Notes: generated by a model not told the origin, from the sequence alone. Shown: positions 25,066 through 34,363, counted from the first letter of the stretch. The stretch is DNA of 64,000 bases from Candidatus Methylophosphatis roskildensis (GCA_016708905.1 JADJEV010000003.1:124001-188000), one strand, 5' to 3'. Numbers and translations are program-made.

Positions 25066-26331
25066 ATGGGTTTCCAGCAGGGTTTGTCCGGTCTCAACGC
25101 ATCGTCGCGTGCGCTCGATGTCATCGGCAACAACGTCGCCAACGCCAACACCGTCGGCTTCAAGGAATCGCAGATGCATTTTGCCGACATGTTCGCCAGC
25201 GCCATCGGGGGTGGGTCAGGGCAGGTCGGGATCGGCACCAACGCGGCGACGGTCGCGCAGTCGCATTCCCAGGGCAATGTGTCAGCTACCAGCAACCAGC
25301 TCGACATCGCGATCAAGGGCCAGGGCTTCTTCCGCATGCAGCGCAACGAGACTGATCAGACTGCCAGCTTCACGCGCAATGGCCAGTTTCGTTTGAACGA
25401 GTCGGGCTACATCGTCAATGACCAGGGCTACGTGCTGATGGGGGTTCAGGGTGTCAATGGATCGGTGCCGACCAGCGCCACGCCGGGCGTGCTGCGTGTC
25501 AATGCATTCCAGATCCAGCCGAGTGCATCGACGATGATCGAGATGAACCTCAATCTGCCGCAGGACGACGACCCGACCGGCAACGGCGATCTGAATCCGG
25601 TCGCCAGCTTCGATCCGGCCAACGTGACCACCTACAACGGGTCGTCGTCGATGACGGTGTACGACTCCGAAGGCGCCGCCCACACCCTTAGCACGTACTA
25701 CCTGAAGACGGCCGATGCGGTGGGCGGTGCCACGCCCACACCAGCGGCCTGGAATCTGCAGTACCGCATCGACAGCGGCGCACCGGTCGACGCCGGAAAC
25801 CTCGAATTCACCACCACTGGCCAGATCGCCACGCCGGCCGGCGGCTTGATCACCCTGCCGGCGATTGCCGTTACCGGCGCCAACGACCTCGATCTGACGC
25901 TCGATGTCAGGAGCATTACGCAGTACGGAAGCCCGTTCGCGATCAACAGCCTGATCGACAAGACCGGCTACCCGACCGGCAACTTTTCGGGTCTGTCGAT
26001 CTCGGCCGACGGCCTGGTCCAAGGCAGGTACTCGAACGGCAAGACGCAGGACATCGGACGTATCACCCTGGCAACTTTCCGCAACCCGAGCGGACTCGCG
26101 TCGGTCGGCAACAACCAGTGGGTTCAGACGGCGGAATCCGGCCAGCCGAACGACAACCAGCCCGGCGTCAGCACGGCGGGCACCCTGCAGGCCGGCGCGG
26201 TCGAGGAATCCAATGTCGATCTGACCCGCGAGCTGGTCAGCATGATCACCATGCAGCGCGCCTATCAGGCAAACGCCCAGACGATCAAGACCCAGGATTC
26301 CATGTTGCAGACGATTACCAATCTTCGGTGA
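25066..26331 (+). CDS. flgE: Flagellar hook protein FlgE
   Basis: A 421-residue hook subunit. It begins MGFQQGLSGLNASSRALDVI and carries IGNNVANANTVGFKESQMHF. The middle domain includes DQGYVLMGVQGVNG, and the C-terminus reads ESNVDLTRELVSMITMQRAY followed by a terminal helix. The length is normal for the family. AGAAGGAG precedes the start. The intergenic region after it holds a short G-rich tandem repeat. Confidence 0.96.
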   Translation: MGFQQGLSGLNASSRALDVIGNNVANANTVGFKESQMHFADMFASAIGGGSGQVGIGTNAATVAQSHSQGNVSATSNQLDIAIKGQGFFRMQRNETDQTASFTRNGQFRLNESGYIVNDQGYVLMGVQGVNGSVPTSATPGVLRVNAFQIQPSASTMIEMNLNLPQDDDPTGNGDLNPVASFDPANVTTYNGSSSMTVYDSEGAAHTLSTYYLKTADAVGGATPTPAAWNLQYRIDSGAPVDAGNLEFTTTGQIATPAGGLITLPAIAVTGANDLDLTLDVRSITQYGSPFAINSLIDKTGYPTGNFSGLSISADGLVQGRYSNGKTQDIGRITLATFRNPSGLASVGNNQWVQTAESGQPNDNQPGVSTAGTLQAGAVEESNVDLTRELVSMITMQRAYQANAQTIKTQDSMLQTITNLR

Positions 26332-26356
26332 GGCGTGAGGCGTGAGGGGTAAGGGG
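26328..26356 (+). repeat. G-rich 7-8-base tandem mini-repeat at the flgE stop
   Basis: Three consecutive GTGAGG(C/G)-type units are followed by TAAGGGG; the first overlaps the flgE stop codon. Related units occur in both orientations in the fliR-fliQ gap near 40.2 kb. The last copy may serve as the flgF ribosome-binding site. Confidence 0.5.
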
Positions 26357-26361
26357 CCAAG

Positions 26362-27099
26362 ATGGACAAGCTGATCTACACGGCAATGACCGGCGCGGCG
26401 AATTTGCTATCGCGGCAGGCTGCCGTCTCGCACAACCTCGCCAATGCCACGTCGATCGGCTATCGCGCCGAGGAACATCGGCTGCGCGCCGTGCAGGTGA
26501 AGTCGTTGGCCCTGCCGACGCGGGCATTCGCGGTCGATGCTTCGACGCAGACCGATTTCACGCCCGGGCCGATGCAGCAGACCGATCGCACGCTCGACAT
26601 CGCGCTGCGCGGCAAGGGCTGGATCGCGTTGCAGATGCCCGACGGCAGCGAAGCCTATACGCGCAACGGCAGCCTGGAACTGACCGAGAACGGGGTGCTG
26701 CAGACGCGCAACGGCATGCCGGTAGCGGCCGACGGCGGGACCATCTCGATTCCGCCCGACAGCGAGATCTCGGTCGCCACCGACGGCACCGTATCGGTGG
26801 TGTCGCGCGCCGGCACACCGAACCAGTCCAATTCGGTCGGCCGCATCAAGCTGGTGAATCCCGAAGAAGCACAGTTGGTTCGCGGCGACGACGGCCTGTT
26901 CCGGCTCGGCGGCGGCGAGCAGGCCGAGGCCGATCCGAACGTGAAGATCGCCTCCGGGTTTCTCGAAAGCAGCAATGTCAATGTGGTCGAGCAGATGGTC
27001 AGCATGATTTCGCTCGCCCGCCAGTTCGAAATGCAGACCAAGATGCTGTCCAACGCCGAAGCCAACGATCGCGCGGCCACGCAGATCCTCGCCAGATAA
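26362..27099 (+). CDS. flgF: Flagellar proximal rod protein FlgF
   Basis: A 245-residue rod subunit. The N-terminus is MDKLIYTAMTGAANLLSRQA with AVSHNLANATSIGYRAEEHR. The middle shows GKGWIALQMPDGSEAYTRNG, and the C-terminus SSNVNVVEQMVSMISLARQF. It is followed after 14 bases by flgG. Nothing unusual was seen. Confidence 0.95.
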   Translation: MDKLIYTAMTGAANLLSRQAAVSHNLANATSIGYRAEEHRLRAVQVKSLALPTRAFAVDASTQTDFTPGPMQQTDRTLDIALRGKGWIALQMPDGSEAYTRNGSLELTENGVLQTRNGMPVAADGGTISIPPDSEISVATDGTVSVVSRAGTPNQSNSVGRIKLVNPEEAQLVRGDDGLFRLGGGEQAEADPNVKIASGFLESSNVNVVEQMVSMISLARQFEMQTKMLSNAEANDRAATQILAR

Positions 27100-27113
27100 T
27101 CAGGAGCACCGCC

Positions 27114-27896
27114 ATGATCCGTTCCCTGTGGATTGCCAAGACCGGCCTCGACGCGCAGCAGACCCAGCTCGACGTCATCACCAACAACCTCGCCAACGTC
27201 AGCACCAACGGCTTCAAGAAATCGCGCGCGGTGTTTGAAGACCTGCTGTACCAGACCTTGCGCCAGCCCGGTGCCCAGTCGTCGCAGCAGACCACCGTGC
27301 CATCCGGTCTGCAGATCGGCCTCGGCACCAAGCCGGTGGCGACCGAGCGCATCCACACCCAGGGTAATCTGTCGCAGACCGGCAATGCGCTCGATGTGGC
27401 GATCCAGGGTTCGGGCTTCTTCCAGATCCAGATGCCGGACGGCTCGCTCGCCTACACGCGCGACGGGTCATTTCAGAAGGATGCCAATGGCCAGCTCGTC
27501 ACCTCGAGCGGCTACCAGCTCTCGCCGCCGATCCAGATTCCGGCCGATGCGCAGACCGTCACCATCAGCCGCGATGGCCAGGTGAATGTGCTGCGCGCCG
27601 GGCAGAGTTCGCCGCAGAATGCCGCCAGCCTGCAGGTGGCGACCTTCGTCAATCCGGGCGGACTGCAAAGCACCGGCGAAAACCTGTATCTGGAGACGGC
27701 CTCCAGCGGCACACCGACGCCCAATGCTCCGGGCACCAATGGCGCCGGCCTGGTCTCCCAGGGCTATGTCGAGACGTCGAACGTCAATGTGGTCGAGGAA
27801 CTGGTGAGCATGATCCAGACCCAGCGCGCCTACGAGATCAACTCCAAGGCGGTGTCCACCTCCGACCAGATGCTCGCCCGCCTGAGCCAGCTCTGA
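27114..27896 (+). CDS. flgG: Flagellar distal rod protein FlgG
   Basis: A 260-residue distal rod subunit, the usual length. It has MIRSLWIAKTGLDAQQTQLD, VITNNLANVSTNGFKKSRAV, QGSGFFQIQMPDGSLAYTRD and a C-terminal SNVNVVEELVSMIQTQRAYE. It differs from FlgE by lacking the large hook D2 domain and from FlgF by the longer GLQIGLGTKPVATERI region. AGGAG precedes the start. Confidence 0.97.
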   Translation: MIRSLWIAKTGLDAQQTQLDVITNNLANVSTNGFKKSRAVFEDLLYQTLRQPGAQSSQQTTVPSGLQIGLGTKPVATERIHTQGNLSQTGNALDVAIQGSGFFQIQMPDGSLAYTRDGSFQKDANGQLVTSSGYQLSPPIQIPADAQTVTISRDGQVNVLRAGQSSPQNAASLQVATFVNPGGLQSTGENLYLETASSGTPTPNAPGTNGAGLVSQGYVETSNVNVVEELVSMIQTQRAYEINSKAVSTSDQMLARLSQL

Positions 27897-28023
27897 TCGG
27901 CGCAATGAACCGGCGATTTGACGTGGCTTTCGCGCGTTGCTCGATGCATCGGGATTGAGTCGCCGGCGCTACGCTGGAAGCCTGGAGAACCGGATGTCCG
28001 GGTTCCGGGCCGAGGATCAGTCG

Positions 28024-28686
28024 ATGCGAATCTTCCCTTTGTTCCTGCTTGCGGCGCCGCTGCTGGCCGGGTGCCTTGCCACCACGCCGCCGACCGGCGT
28101 GCATCAGCCAATGACCGCGCGGCCTGAGCCGCGCCAGGCGATCGGGCCAAGCAACGGCGCGATCTACCAGATCGGCAGCGCTCGGCCGATATTCGAGGAT
28201 CGCCGCGCCCGTTTCGTCGGCGACACGCTGACCATCACGATCAACGAAAAGAACAACGCGCAGAAGACCTCGGCTGCCAACGCCGAGCGCAAGAACACCA
28301 TGGCCCTGTCGGTGCCAAAAATAATTGGAATTCCCGGCAAGGGTGCGCAGGGCATCGATGTCGAGGCCAACAGCGAGAACAAGTTCGATGGCAAGGGCGG
28401 TGCGTCCGCCAACAATGGGTTTACCGGCACGATCACCGTCACGGTCATCGAGGTCTATCCCAATGGCAACCTGGTGGTGTCGGGCGAGAAGATGGTCGCG
28501 ATCAACCAGGGCGACGAATTCATCCGCTTCTCGGGCGTGGTCAACCCGCTCTACATCAACAACAACACGGTCTCGTCGACCCAGGTGGCCGACGCGCGCA
28601 TCGAATTCAAGCAGAACGGTTACATCGACTCGGCCCAGGTCATGGGCTGGCTCGGACGCTTCTTCCTGACTTTCCTGCCGTTCTGA
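28024..28686 (+). CDS. flgH: Flagellar L-ring lipoprotein FlgH
   Basis: A 220-residue outer-membrane lipoprotein that forms the L ring around the rod. The lipoprotein signal is RIFPLFLLAAPLLAGC, with the lipobox LAGC. The mature part contains ARFVGDTLTITINEKNNAQK and GTITVTVIEVYPNGNLVVSG, and ends VMGWLGRFFLTFLPF, all characteristic of FlgH. ATG 28024 was chosen to place the lipobox correctly, with GAGGA upstream; starts further 5' would bury the signal. flgI follows after 13 bases. Confidence 0.96.
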   Translation: MRIFPLFLLAAPLLAGCLATTPPTGVHQPMTARPEPRQAIGPSNGAIYQIGSARPIFEDRRARFVGDTLTITINEKNNAQKTSAANAERKNTMALSVPKIIGIPGKGAQGIDVEANSENKFDGKGGASANNGFTGTITVTVIEVYPNGNLVVSGEKMVAINQGDEFIRFSGVVNPLYINNNTVSSTQVADARIEFKQNGYIDSAQVMGWLGRFFLTFLPF

Positions 28687-28699
28687 GGAGCGAACGCAA

Positions 28700-29836
28700 A
28701 TGGACGATTTCGACAACCATGTAAGACGCACCCGGGCGCTGATTCTGGTGGCCATCGGGCTGGTGCTGCTGCTGTTCGTGCAACGCCCGTCCCATGCCGA
28801 GCGCCTGAAGGATCTCGCCACCATCGCCGGTGTGCGCAGCAACCAGTTGATCGGCTACGGACTGGTGGTGGGTCTCGACGGCACCGGCGACCAGACCACG
28901 CAGACGCCGTTTACCGTGCAGAGCATCATCAACATGCTCGGCAACATGGGCACCCAATTGCCGCCGGGGACCAACCTGCAACTGAAGAACGTCGCCGCGG
29001 TGATGGTGACCACCGATCTGCCGGCTTTCGCGCGGGTCGGCCAGCCGCTGGATATCACCGTGTCGTCGATGGGCAATGCCAAGAGCCTGCGCGGCGGCAC
29101 CCTGGTCATGACCCCGCTCAAGGGCGCCGACGGGCAGGTCTATGCGATCGCCCAGGGCAACGTGGTGGTGGGCGGGGCGGGTGCCTCGGCCGGCGGATCG
29201 AAGGTCATGGTGAATCATCTTTCGGTCGGCCGGATCAGCGGTGGCGCGACGGTCGAGCGCCAGGTCGCGACGACGGTCGGCAATGGCGAGACGTTCCTGC
29301 TCGAACTCAGGCAGACGGATTTCGGTACCGCGCAGCGCGTGGTGGAGGCGATCAACAACTCGACCGCGCCCGGTACCGCCTACGCGATGGATGCGCGCCA
29401 GATCGTCGTGCGCGCGCCGGTCGATGCGGATCGCCGGGTAGCATTCGTCGGCCTGGTGGAGAACCTCGACGTCACGCCGGTTCAGCAGCCGGCCAAGGTG
29501 ATCGTCAATTCGCGCACCGGCTCGGTGGTGCTCAATCGCGCGGTGAAACTCGAAAGCTGTGCGGTGGCGCACGGCAACCTGTCGGTCACCGTGAGCAGCG
29601 AGCCAGTGGTGAGCCAGCCCAATCCCTTGTCCGGTGGCCAGACTGTGGTCACCGAAAAGAACCAGATCGATGTCAGACAGGAGGCGGGTGCGCTGATGAA
29701 CGTCAAAGCCGGCGTCAATCTTGTAGATGTGGTCAAGGCGCTCAATGCGCTCGGCGCCAACCCGATGGATCTGATCTCGATCCTGCAAGCAATGAAAGCG
29801 GCCGGCGCGCTGCGTGCCGAAATCGAAATCATCTGA
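28700..29836 (+). CDS. flgI: Flagellar P-ring protein FlgI
   Basis: A 378-residue periplasmic protein that forms the P ring in the peptidoglycan layer. The signal sequence is ALILVAIGLVLLLFVQRPSH, cleaved near SHAE. The mature N-terminus ERLKDLATIAGVRSNQLIGY with GLVVGLDGTGDQTTQTPFTV is diagnostic. The C-terminus has LNALGANPMDLISILQAMKA. GAGGAG precedes the start. The signal region is longer than usual, with about 17 residues before the hydrophobic core. Confidence 0.97.
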   Translation: MDDFDNHVRRTRALILVAIGLVLLLFVQRPSHAERLKDLATIAGVRSNQLIGYGLVVGLDGTGDQTTQTPFTVQSIINMLGNMGTQLPPGTNLQLKNVAAVMVTTDLPAFARVGQPLDITVSSMGNAKSLRGGTLVMTPLKGADGQVYAIAQGNVVVGGAGASAGGSKVMVNHLSVGRISGGATVERQVATTVGNGETFLLELRQTDFGTAQRVVEAINNSTAPGTAYAMDARQIVVRAPVDADRRVAFVGLVENLDVTPVQQPAKVIVNSRTGSVVLNRAVKLESCAVAHGNLSVTVSSEPVVSQPNPLSGGQTVVTEKNQIDVRQEAGALMNVKAGVNLVDVVKALNALGANPMDLISILQAMKAAGALRAEIEII

Positions 29837-29844
29837 GGGTGAAA

Positions 29845-30852
29845 ATGATGGCGACCGTTTCCGGCAATCAGCTTGCCTTCGATGCCAACAGCCTGAACGG
29901 CATCAAGCGCTTGGCACGCGACAACTCGCCGGCGGCGCTGAAAGCGGCCTCGCAGCAGTTCGAAACCGTCTTTCTGCAGATGGTCCTCAAGTCGATGCGC
30001 GATGCTACGCCGCAAGCCGGCATGTTCGATTCTGAGCAGACCAAGACCTTCACCGGGCTGCTCGATCAGCAACTGGCCATGACCTTGTCTAGCTCGCGCG
30101 GCGGCACCGGACTGGCCGCCGTGATCGAACAGCAGCTCGGCAGGCAAATGGCACCGGCCGTCGCGCCCGGCGAAAGCAAAGGCTTGCCGCTGGCGCCGCA
30201 AGCGGCCGGGCATCCGCTGCCGTCCGCGCTGTCCGGCCCGGCCGTGGCAGGCAATCCAATGTCGCAGGCGCTCGATCGCTACCGCGCGGCGGCGGCGGCC
30301 GCGGATCGCGCTCGCGGTGCGGCAAGTTCTGCCGCGGACGGTGCCACCTTGCCGGCAAGTCTGGCCGCGCTGCCGGTGGGCAAGCGCGAGTTCGTGCAAA
30401 AAGTCTGGCCCCATGCGATGCAGGTAAGCCGCGAGACCGGCATTCCGGCGCATTTCATGGTGGCGCAGGCGGCGCTGGAAACCGGCTGGGGCAAGTCCGA
30501 GATTCGCCGTGCCGACGGAACGCAAAGCTATAACCTGTTCAACATCAAGGCCGGCAGCAACTGGAACGGCGGCTCGGCCAAGGTGATGACGACAGAGTAC
30601 GAGAACGGCACGCCGGTGCACGAGAACGCCAGTTTCCGCGCCTATGGCTCCTATGCCGAGGCCTTTCGCGATTACGCCCGGCTGATCAACGGCAACGCCC
30701 GCTATGCCGGCGCAGCCGGGCAGACCGACGCGCGTGCCTTTGCCGACGGTCTGCAGCGCGGCGGCTACGCGACCGACCCGGCCTATGCCAGCAAACTCAG
30801 ACGGGTGATCGAGGGCCTCGCCTCGGCCGGCGTGGTGGCGGACGACGGCTGA
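29845..30852 (+). CDS. flgJ: Rod-cap muramidase FlgJ
   Basis: A 335-residue dual-function protein. The N-terminal rod-binding domain reads ALKAASQQFETVFLQMVLKS. The C-terminal glucosaminidase domain, from about residue 180, contains HFMVAQAALETGWGKSEIRR, with the catalytic Glu, and YNLFNIKAGSNWNG. It opens the peptidoglycan for the rod and caps its growth. I chose ATG 29845, spaced well from GAGGG. A GTG at 29839 and an ATG at 29848 are in frame and cannot be excluded. The flgK promoter candidate lies just after the stop. Confidence 0.93.
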   Translation: MMATVSGNQLAFDANSLNGIKRLARDNSPAALKAASQQFETVFLQMVLKSMRDATPQAGMFDSEQTKTFTGLLDQQLAMTLSSSRGGTGLAAVIEQQLGRQMAPAVAPGESKGLPLAPQAAGHPLPSALSGPAVAGNPMSQALDRYRAAAAAADRARGAASSAADGATLPASLAALPVGKREFVQKVWPHAMQVSRETGIPAHFMVAQAALETGWGKSEIRRADGTQSYNLFNIKAGSNWNGGSAKVMTTEYENGTPVHENASFRAYGSYAEAFRDYARLINGNARYAGAAGQTDARAFADGLQRGGYATDPAYASKLRRVIEGLASAGVVADDG

Positions 30853-30864
30853 GCGGTGGCGGGC

Positions 30865-30880
30865 TGGCAAAGGTTTTGCT
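30865..30880 (+). promoter_or_regulatory. Candidate sigma-54 promoter for flgKL
   Basis: TGGCAAAGGTTTTGCT closely matches TGGCAC-N5-TTGCA, with correct GG/GC spacing, and lies 35 bases before flgK. An imperfect dyad, CCTTGCC to GGCAAAGG, spans roughly 30883-30905 between the promoter and the start. Unlike enteric bacteria, where flgKL has a sigma-28 promoter, this suggests class III (sigma-54) control. Confidence 0.7.
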
Positions 30881-30915
30881 ATGCCTTGCCGTAAACCAGG
30901 CAAAGGAAAACGCAA

Positions 30916-32571
30916 ATGAGCGTGCTCACTATCGGATTGTCGGGACTCAATGCCGCGCAGGCGGGGTTGATCACGACCAGCCACAACATCGCGAATGCCG
31001 GCACTGCCGGCTACACGCGCCAGCGCACCGTGCAGGAAGCGCAGGAGCCGTTCTTCAGCGGCGGCGGGTTTCTCGGCACCGGCGCCAAGATCACGACCAC
31101 CCTGCGCCAGTACGACCAGTTCGTGAACAAGCAGTTGCTCGACGCGCAGTCGCGCTCGGCCGAACTCGATACCTACGAAACCCAGATCGGCCAGCTCGAC
31201 GACCTGCTGGCCGATCCCGAAGCCGGGCTCTCGCCGGCGCTGCAGGGTTTCTTCCGCGCCGTGCAGGATCTGTCGGCGAACCCGACCTCGTCGACGGCGC
31301 GCCAGAGCACGATGTCGGCCGGTGCGGCGCTGGCTTCGCGCTTCCAGTTGCTCGACGGCCGGATGAACGAGATTCGCGGCGACATCAATTCGCAGATCGC
31401 AGGCCAGGTCAAGAGCATCAATGCCTACGCCAACGGTATTGCCGAGATCAACCAGCGCATCCAGAGCGCGGAGTCTGCCGGCCCGGGCCAGCCGGCCAAC
31501 GACCTGCGCGACCAGCGCGATCAACTGATCAGCGAGCTGAACCAGATCATCAAGGTCAATACGGTGGCGCAGAGCGACGGTGCAGTGTCAGTGTTTGCCG
31601 GCAACGGCCAGTCGCTGGTGGTAGGCAACCAGCCCTACCAACTGGCGGCGATTCCCGACCCGGCCGATCCGCAACGCATGACCATCGGCCAGGTGCTCGC
31701 CGGCGGCGGCACGGTGGCGGTGCCCGAATCGATGTTCACCGGCGGCACGCTTGGCGGCCTGCTGTCGTTCCGCAGCGAGACGCTGGATTCCGCCCAAGCT
31801 GCGCTGGGTCAACTGGCGATGGACTTCGTCGGCGGCTTCAATGCGCAGCACCGACTGGGCCAGACGATCGACGGTACCGCCGGCGGGGATTTCTTCGGCT
31901 TTAGCGGCACGCCGACGGTGCTCACCGCGGCCAGCCAGATGCGCGTCACCATCGCGAACACGCGCGATGTCGCCGCTGCCAGCCCGGTTGCCACTGCCGC
32001 GGGCGCGGCCAATACTGGCGCCGCCGCGATCGACGGTGGTCGCGTGTTCGATCGCACCAGCCTGCCATTCGCCGGCAATGTGACGCTGAGCTACGACAGC
32101 GGCAGCAACAGTTTCAGCGCCAGCGGGGGCATTACCGCGGGCCCGTTCCCTTATGCGGCAGGCCAGCCATTCAGCGTCGGCGGGGTCGAACTGACCATCA
32201 CCGGAACGCCGGCCAATGGCGACACGTTCACGCTCGGCAACAATCCGACCGGCCGCAATGACAATCGCAATGCCCTGGCGCTGGGCGGTCTGCAGACTTC
32301 GAATCTCGCGCTCGGCGGCACGGCGAGCATCCAGTTCGCCTACGCGAGCCTGGTGTCGGATGTCGGCAGCACCTCGCGCGAGGTGCAGATCACCGCCCGT
32401 GCCGCCACCACGCTGGTCGAACAGACCACCGCGACCCAGCAGGGCATATCGGGCGTCAATCTCGACGAGGAGGCGGCCAATCTGCTGCGCTTCCAGCAGC
32501 ACTACCAGGCGTCCTCCAAGGTGATCCAGATCGCCGGCAAGATTTTCGACGAGATCCTCGCGCTCGGTTGA
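30916..32571 (+). CDS. flgK: Hook-filament junction protein FlgK (HAP1)
   Basis: A 551-residue protein that joins hook and filament. The N-terminus is MSVLTIGLSGLNAAQAGLIT and NIANAGTAGYTRQRTVQEAQ. A D1 helix contains NDLRDQRDQLISELNQIIKV, and the C-terminus is SGVNLDEEAANLLRFQQHYQ followed by a terminal helix. AAAGGAAA precedes the start. flgL follows after 12 bases. It is a client of the FlgN chaperone encoded upstream. Confidence 0.96.
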   Translation: MSVLTIGLSGLNAAQAGLITTSHNIANAGTAGYTRQRTVQEAQEPFFSGGGFLGTGAKITTTLRQYDQFVNKQLLDAQSRSAELDTYETQIGQLDDLLADPEAGLSPALQGFFRAVQDLSANPTSSTARQSTMSAGAALASRFQLLDGRMNEIRGDINSQIAGQVKSINAYANGIAEINQRIQSAESAGPGQPANDLRDQRDQLISELNQIIKVNTVAQSDGAVSVFAGNGQSLVVGNQPYQLAAIPDPADPQRMTIGQVLAGGGTVAVPESMFTGGTLGGLLSFRSETLDSAQAALGQLAMDFVGGFNAQHRLGQTIDGTAGGDFFGFSGTPTVLTAASQMRVTIANTRDVAAASPVATAAGAANTGAAAIDGGRVFDRTSLPFAGNVTLSYDSGSNSFSASGGITAGPFPYAAGQPFSVGGVELTITGTPANGDTFTLGNNPTGRNDNRNALALGGLQTSNLALGGTASIQFAYASLVSDVGSTSREVQITARAATTLVEQTTATQQGISGVNLDEEAANLLRFQQHYQASSKVIQIAGKIFDEILALG

Positions 32572-32583
32572 TAGGAGACAGAC

Positions 32584-33513
32584 ATGCGCGTCAGCACCTC
32601 GATGATCTACGACCAGGGCACGGCCAATCTCAACCGCCAGACCGCCGCCTTCCTGAAGGTCCAGAACCAGCTCGCGACCGGGCGGCGCATGATCAATCCG
32701 TCCGACGACCCGGTGGCCGCAGCCCGCGCGCTCGAAGTCACCCAGAGTCGGGACATGAACTCGCAATTCCTGGATAACCAGAACGCCGCGCGCGATGCGC
32801 TGCGCACCACTGAAATCAGCCTGACTTCGCTCGGTGATCTTCTGCAGAATGTCCGTGAAAGCGCGATCCGGGCCGGCAACGGCTCGCTCAATGACAGCCA
32901 GCGCGGGATGATCGCCACCGAGCTGCGCCAGCAGTTCAGCCAGCTTTTGTCGATTGCCAACGCCAGGGATGCCAATGGCGAGTTCATGTTCGCCGGATTC
33001 GGGCTGGCGGCCGGCGAAACCCAGGCCTATGAGGGCAGCGTCGAAGCCGGCGTGACCGCCAATGGTGACCAGGGACAGCGCAAGCTGCAGGTCTCGGCCG
33101 CGCGCCAATTGACGATCAGCAACAGCGGCTTCGAAGTGTTCGAAAGCGTCGATCGTGTTGGCGGTGGCAAACAGAGCGTCTTCGACACCGTGCGCAATCT
33201 GATCACGGCGCTCGAAACGCCCGGCGCCTCGACCACCGGCGCGGCCCTGCCGGTCGCGCTCGGCAATATCGACCAGGCACTCGACAATGCCTTGCGTGTG
33301 CGCGCCGACGTCGGTGCCCGCAGTGCCGAACTCGACGCGCTGGAAAACGCCGGCACCGCGCTCGACGTGCAGTACCAGTCTACGCTGTCGGTGCTGCAGG
33401 ATCTCGACTACAACGTCGCCATCACCAATTCCGCCAAGCTGCAGACCGCGCTGACCGCCGCGCAGAAGACCTTCATGCAGGCCTCGCAGCTTTCGCTGTT
33501 CAACTATCTGTAA
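32584..33513 (+). CDS. flgL: Hook-filament junction protein FlgL (HAP3)
   Basis: A 309-residue flagellin-like protein. It begins MRVSTSMIYDQGTANLNRQT and has LATGRRMINPSDDPVAAARA, the hallmark FlgL N-terminal region. The C-terminus QKTFMQASQLSLFNYL is standard. The stop overlaps by one base the start of the following lipoprotein gene, so the two are likely co-translated. Confidence 0.95.
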   Translation: MRVSTSMIYDQGTANLNRQTAAFLKVQNQLATGRRMINPSDDPVAAARALEVTQSRDMNSQFLDNQNAARDALRTTEISLTSLGDLLQNVRESAIRAGNGSLNDSQRGMIATELRQQFSQLLSIANARDANGEFMFAGFGLAAGETQAYEGSVEAGVTANGDQGQRKLQVSAARQLTISNSGFEVFESVDRVGGGKQSVFDTVRNLITALETPGASTTGAALPVALGNIDQALDNALRVRADVGARSAELDALENAGTALDVQYQSTLSVLQDLDYNVAITNSAKLQTALTAAQKTFMQASQLSLFNYL

Positions 33514-33998
33514 TGGTCAAGCGCCGACGCGTTGCCTGCGCCGCGATTACCAGCGGGCTGCTCGCCGCGGGCTGCAGCGGACTATCCGGTGAGTATCCGC
33601 GCTCCAGCCCCGTTATCCCGACCGCATCAATTCGCGTCAGCGAAGGCTACGTCGTCTCGCTCGAAAAGCTGGTCACCTACGCCGGTGTTGCGCTCGCGGT
33701 CTATCTGGTGCTTGACCCGCTGGCGCCGAACTGGCAGATCGAGCAGACGCACCTGCCGGACGACACCTACCTGCTCGCGCTGCGGATGCGGCGCTTTCAC
33801 ACCGGTGGCGACGGCGAGGCGCGCCAGGTCTTCCATCGCCGCGCGAGGGAACTGGCCCGCAGCAATGGCTACAGCGGCTACGAGGTCACGCGTTTCGAAG
33901 AGGCACTCGAATCCGCCATGCTTGGCAGCCAGCGCACCGTCGAAGCCGCCATCCGCCTGACCGGCAGATCCGCTGCCCCACTCGCCAGCGTCGAGTAG
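33513..33998 (+). CDS. Unrecognised lipoprotein downstream of flgL
   Basis: A 161-residue protein with a basic start and lipoprotein signal RRVACAAITSGLLAAGC (lipobox LAAGC). The mature part has a possible hydrophobic segment YAGVALAVYLVLDPLAPNW and then a charged, probably helical C-terminal half (VFHRRARELARSNGYSGYEV, TRFEEALESAMLGSQRTVEA). I do not recognise the family. Its ATG overlaps the flgL stop by one base, which argues for co-expression with the hook-filament junction genes. A role at the outer-membrane end of the flagellum is possible but is inference only. Confidence 0.75.
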   Translation: MVKRRRVACAAITSGLLAAGCSGLSGEYPRSSPVIPTASIRVSEGYVVSLEKLVTYAGVALAVYLVLDPLAPNWQIEQTHLPDDTYLLALRMRRFHTGGDGEARQVFHRRARELARSNGYSGYEVTRFEEALESAMLGSQRTVEAAIRLTGRSAAPLASVE

Positions 33999-34115
33999 CG
34001 CGCTCCGGCGCCTATTCGTTCGGTCCTCCGATGTCGGACGAGTCATCATCGGCGTGACCGAATCCGGAGGCCATAGGAACTGCGGCGGATGTCGGGCGTC
34101 ACGGAGCATGCACCC

Positions 34116-34228
34116 TGCGAGCCGCATGGGATGGAGTGTTGCGGAGAGGCACGTCTGCGAGGCGCATGAATATTCGCTTCCGGGCTTGCATGCCGCAAGA
34201 CCGCCTGTCCATGCGGCTTCCAGGCCAT
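34116..34228. repeat. Dispersed ~100-bp imperfect palindrome, copy 3
   Basis: It shares CTGCGAGCCGCATG (34115-34128) with copy 2. GGCGCATGAATATTCGCT (34161-34178) is the diverged counterpart of the central segment of copies 1 and 2. The right arm CGCCTGTCCATGCGGCT (from 34202) matches copy 1. It lies in a 410-base gap with no gene, before the tetR gene. Confidence 0.55.
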
Positions 34229-34363
34229 CCAACCCGGGCTGACTGCGCGCTTGCCTGATCGGCGGGGGGCCGGCCTGCGGTGCGGGGTCGCTGCGCATCC
34301 GGGGGCAAAGAAAACGGAACATGCGAAGCCGGGAGCGCGGCATGGGCAAGCGGGTGCGAGCGC

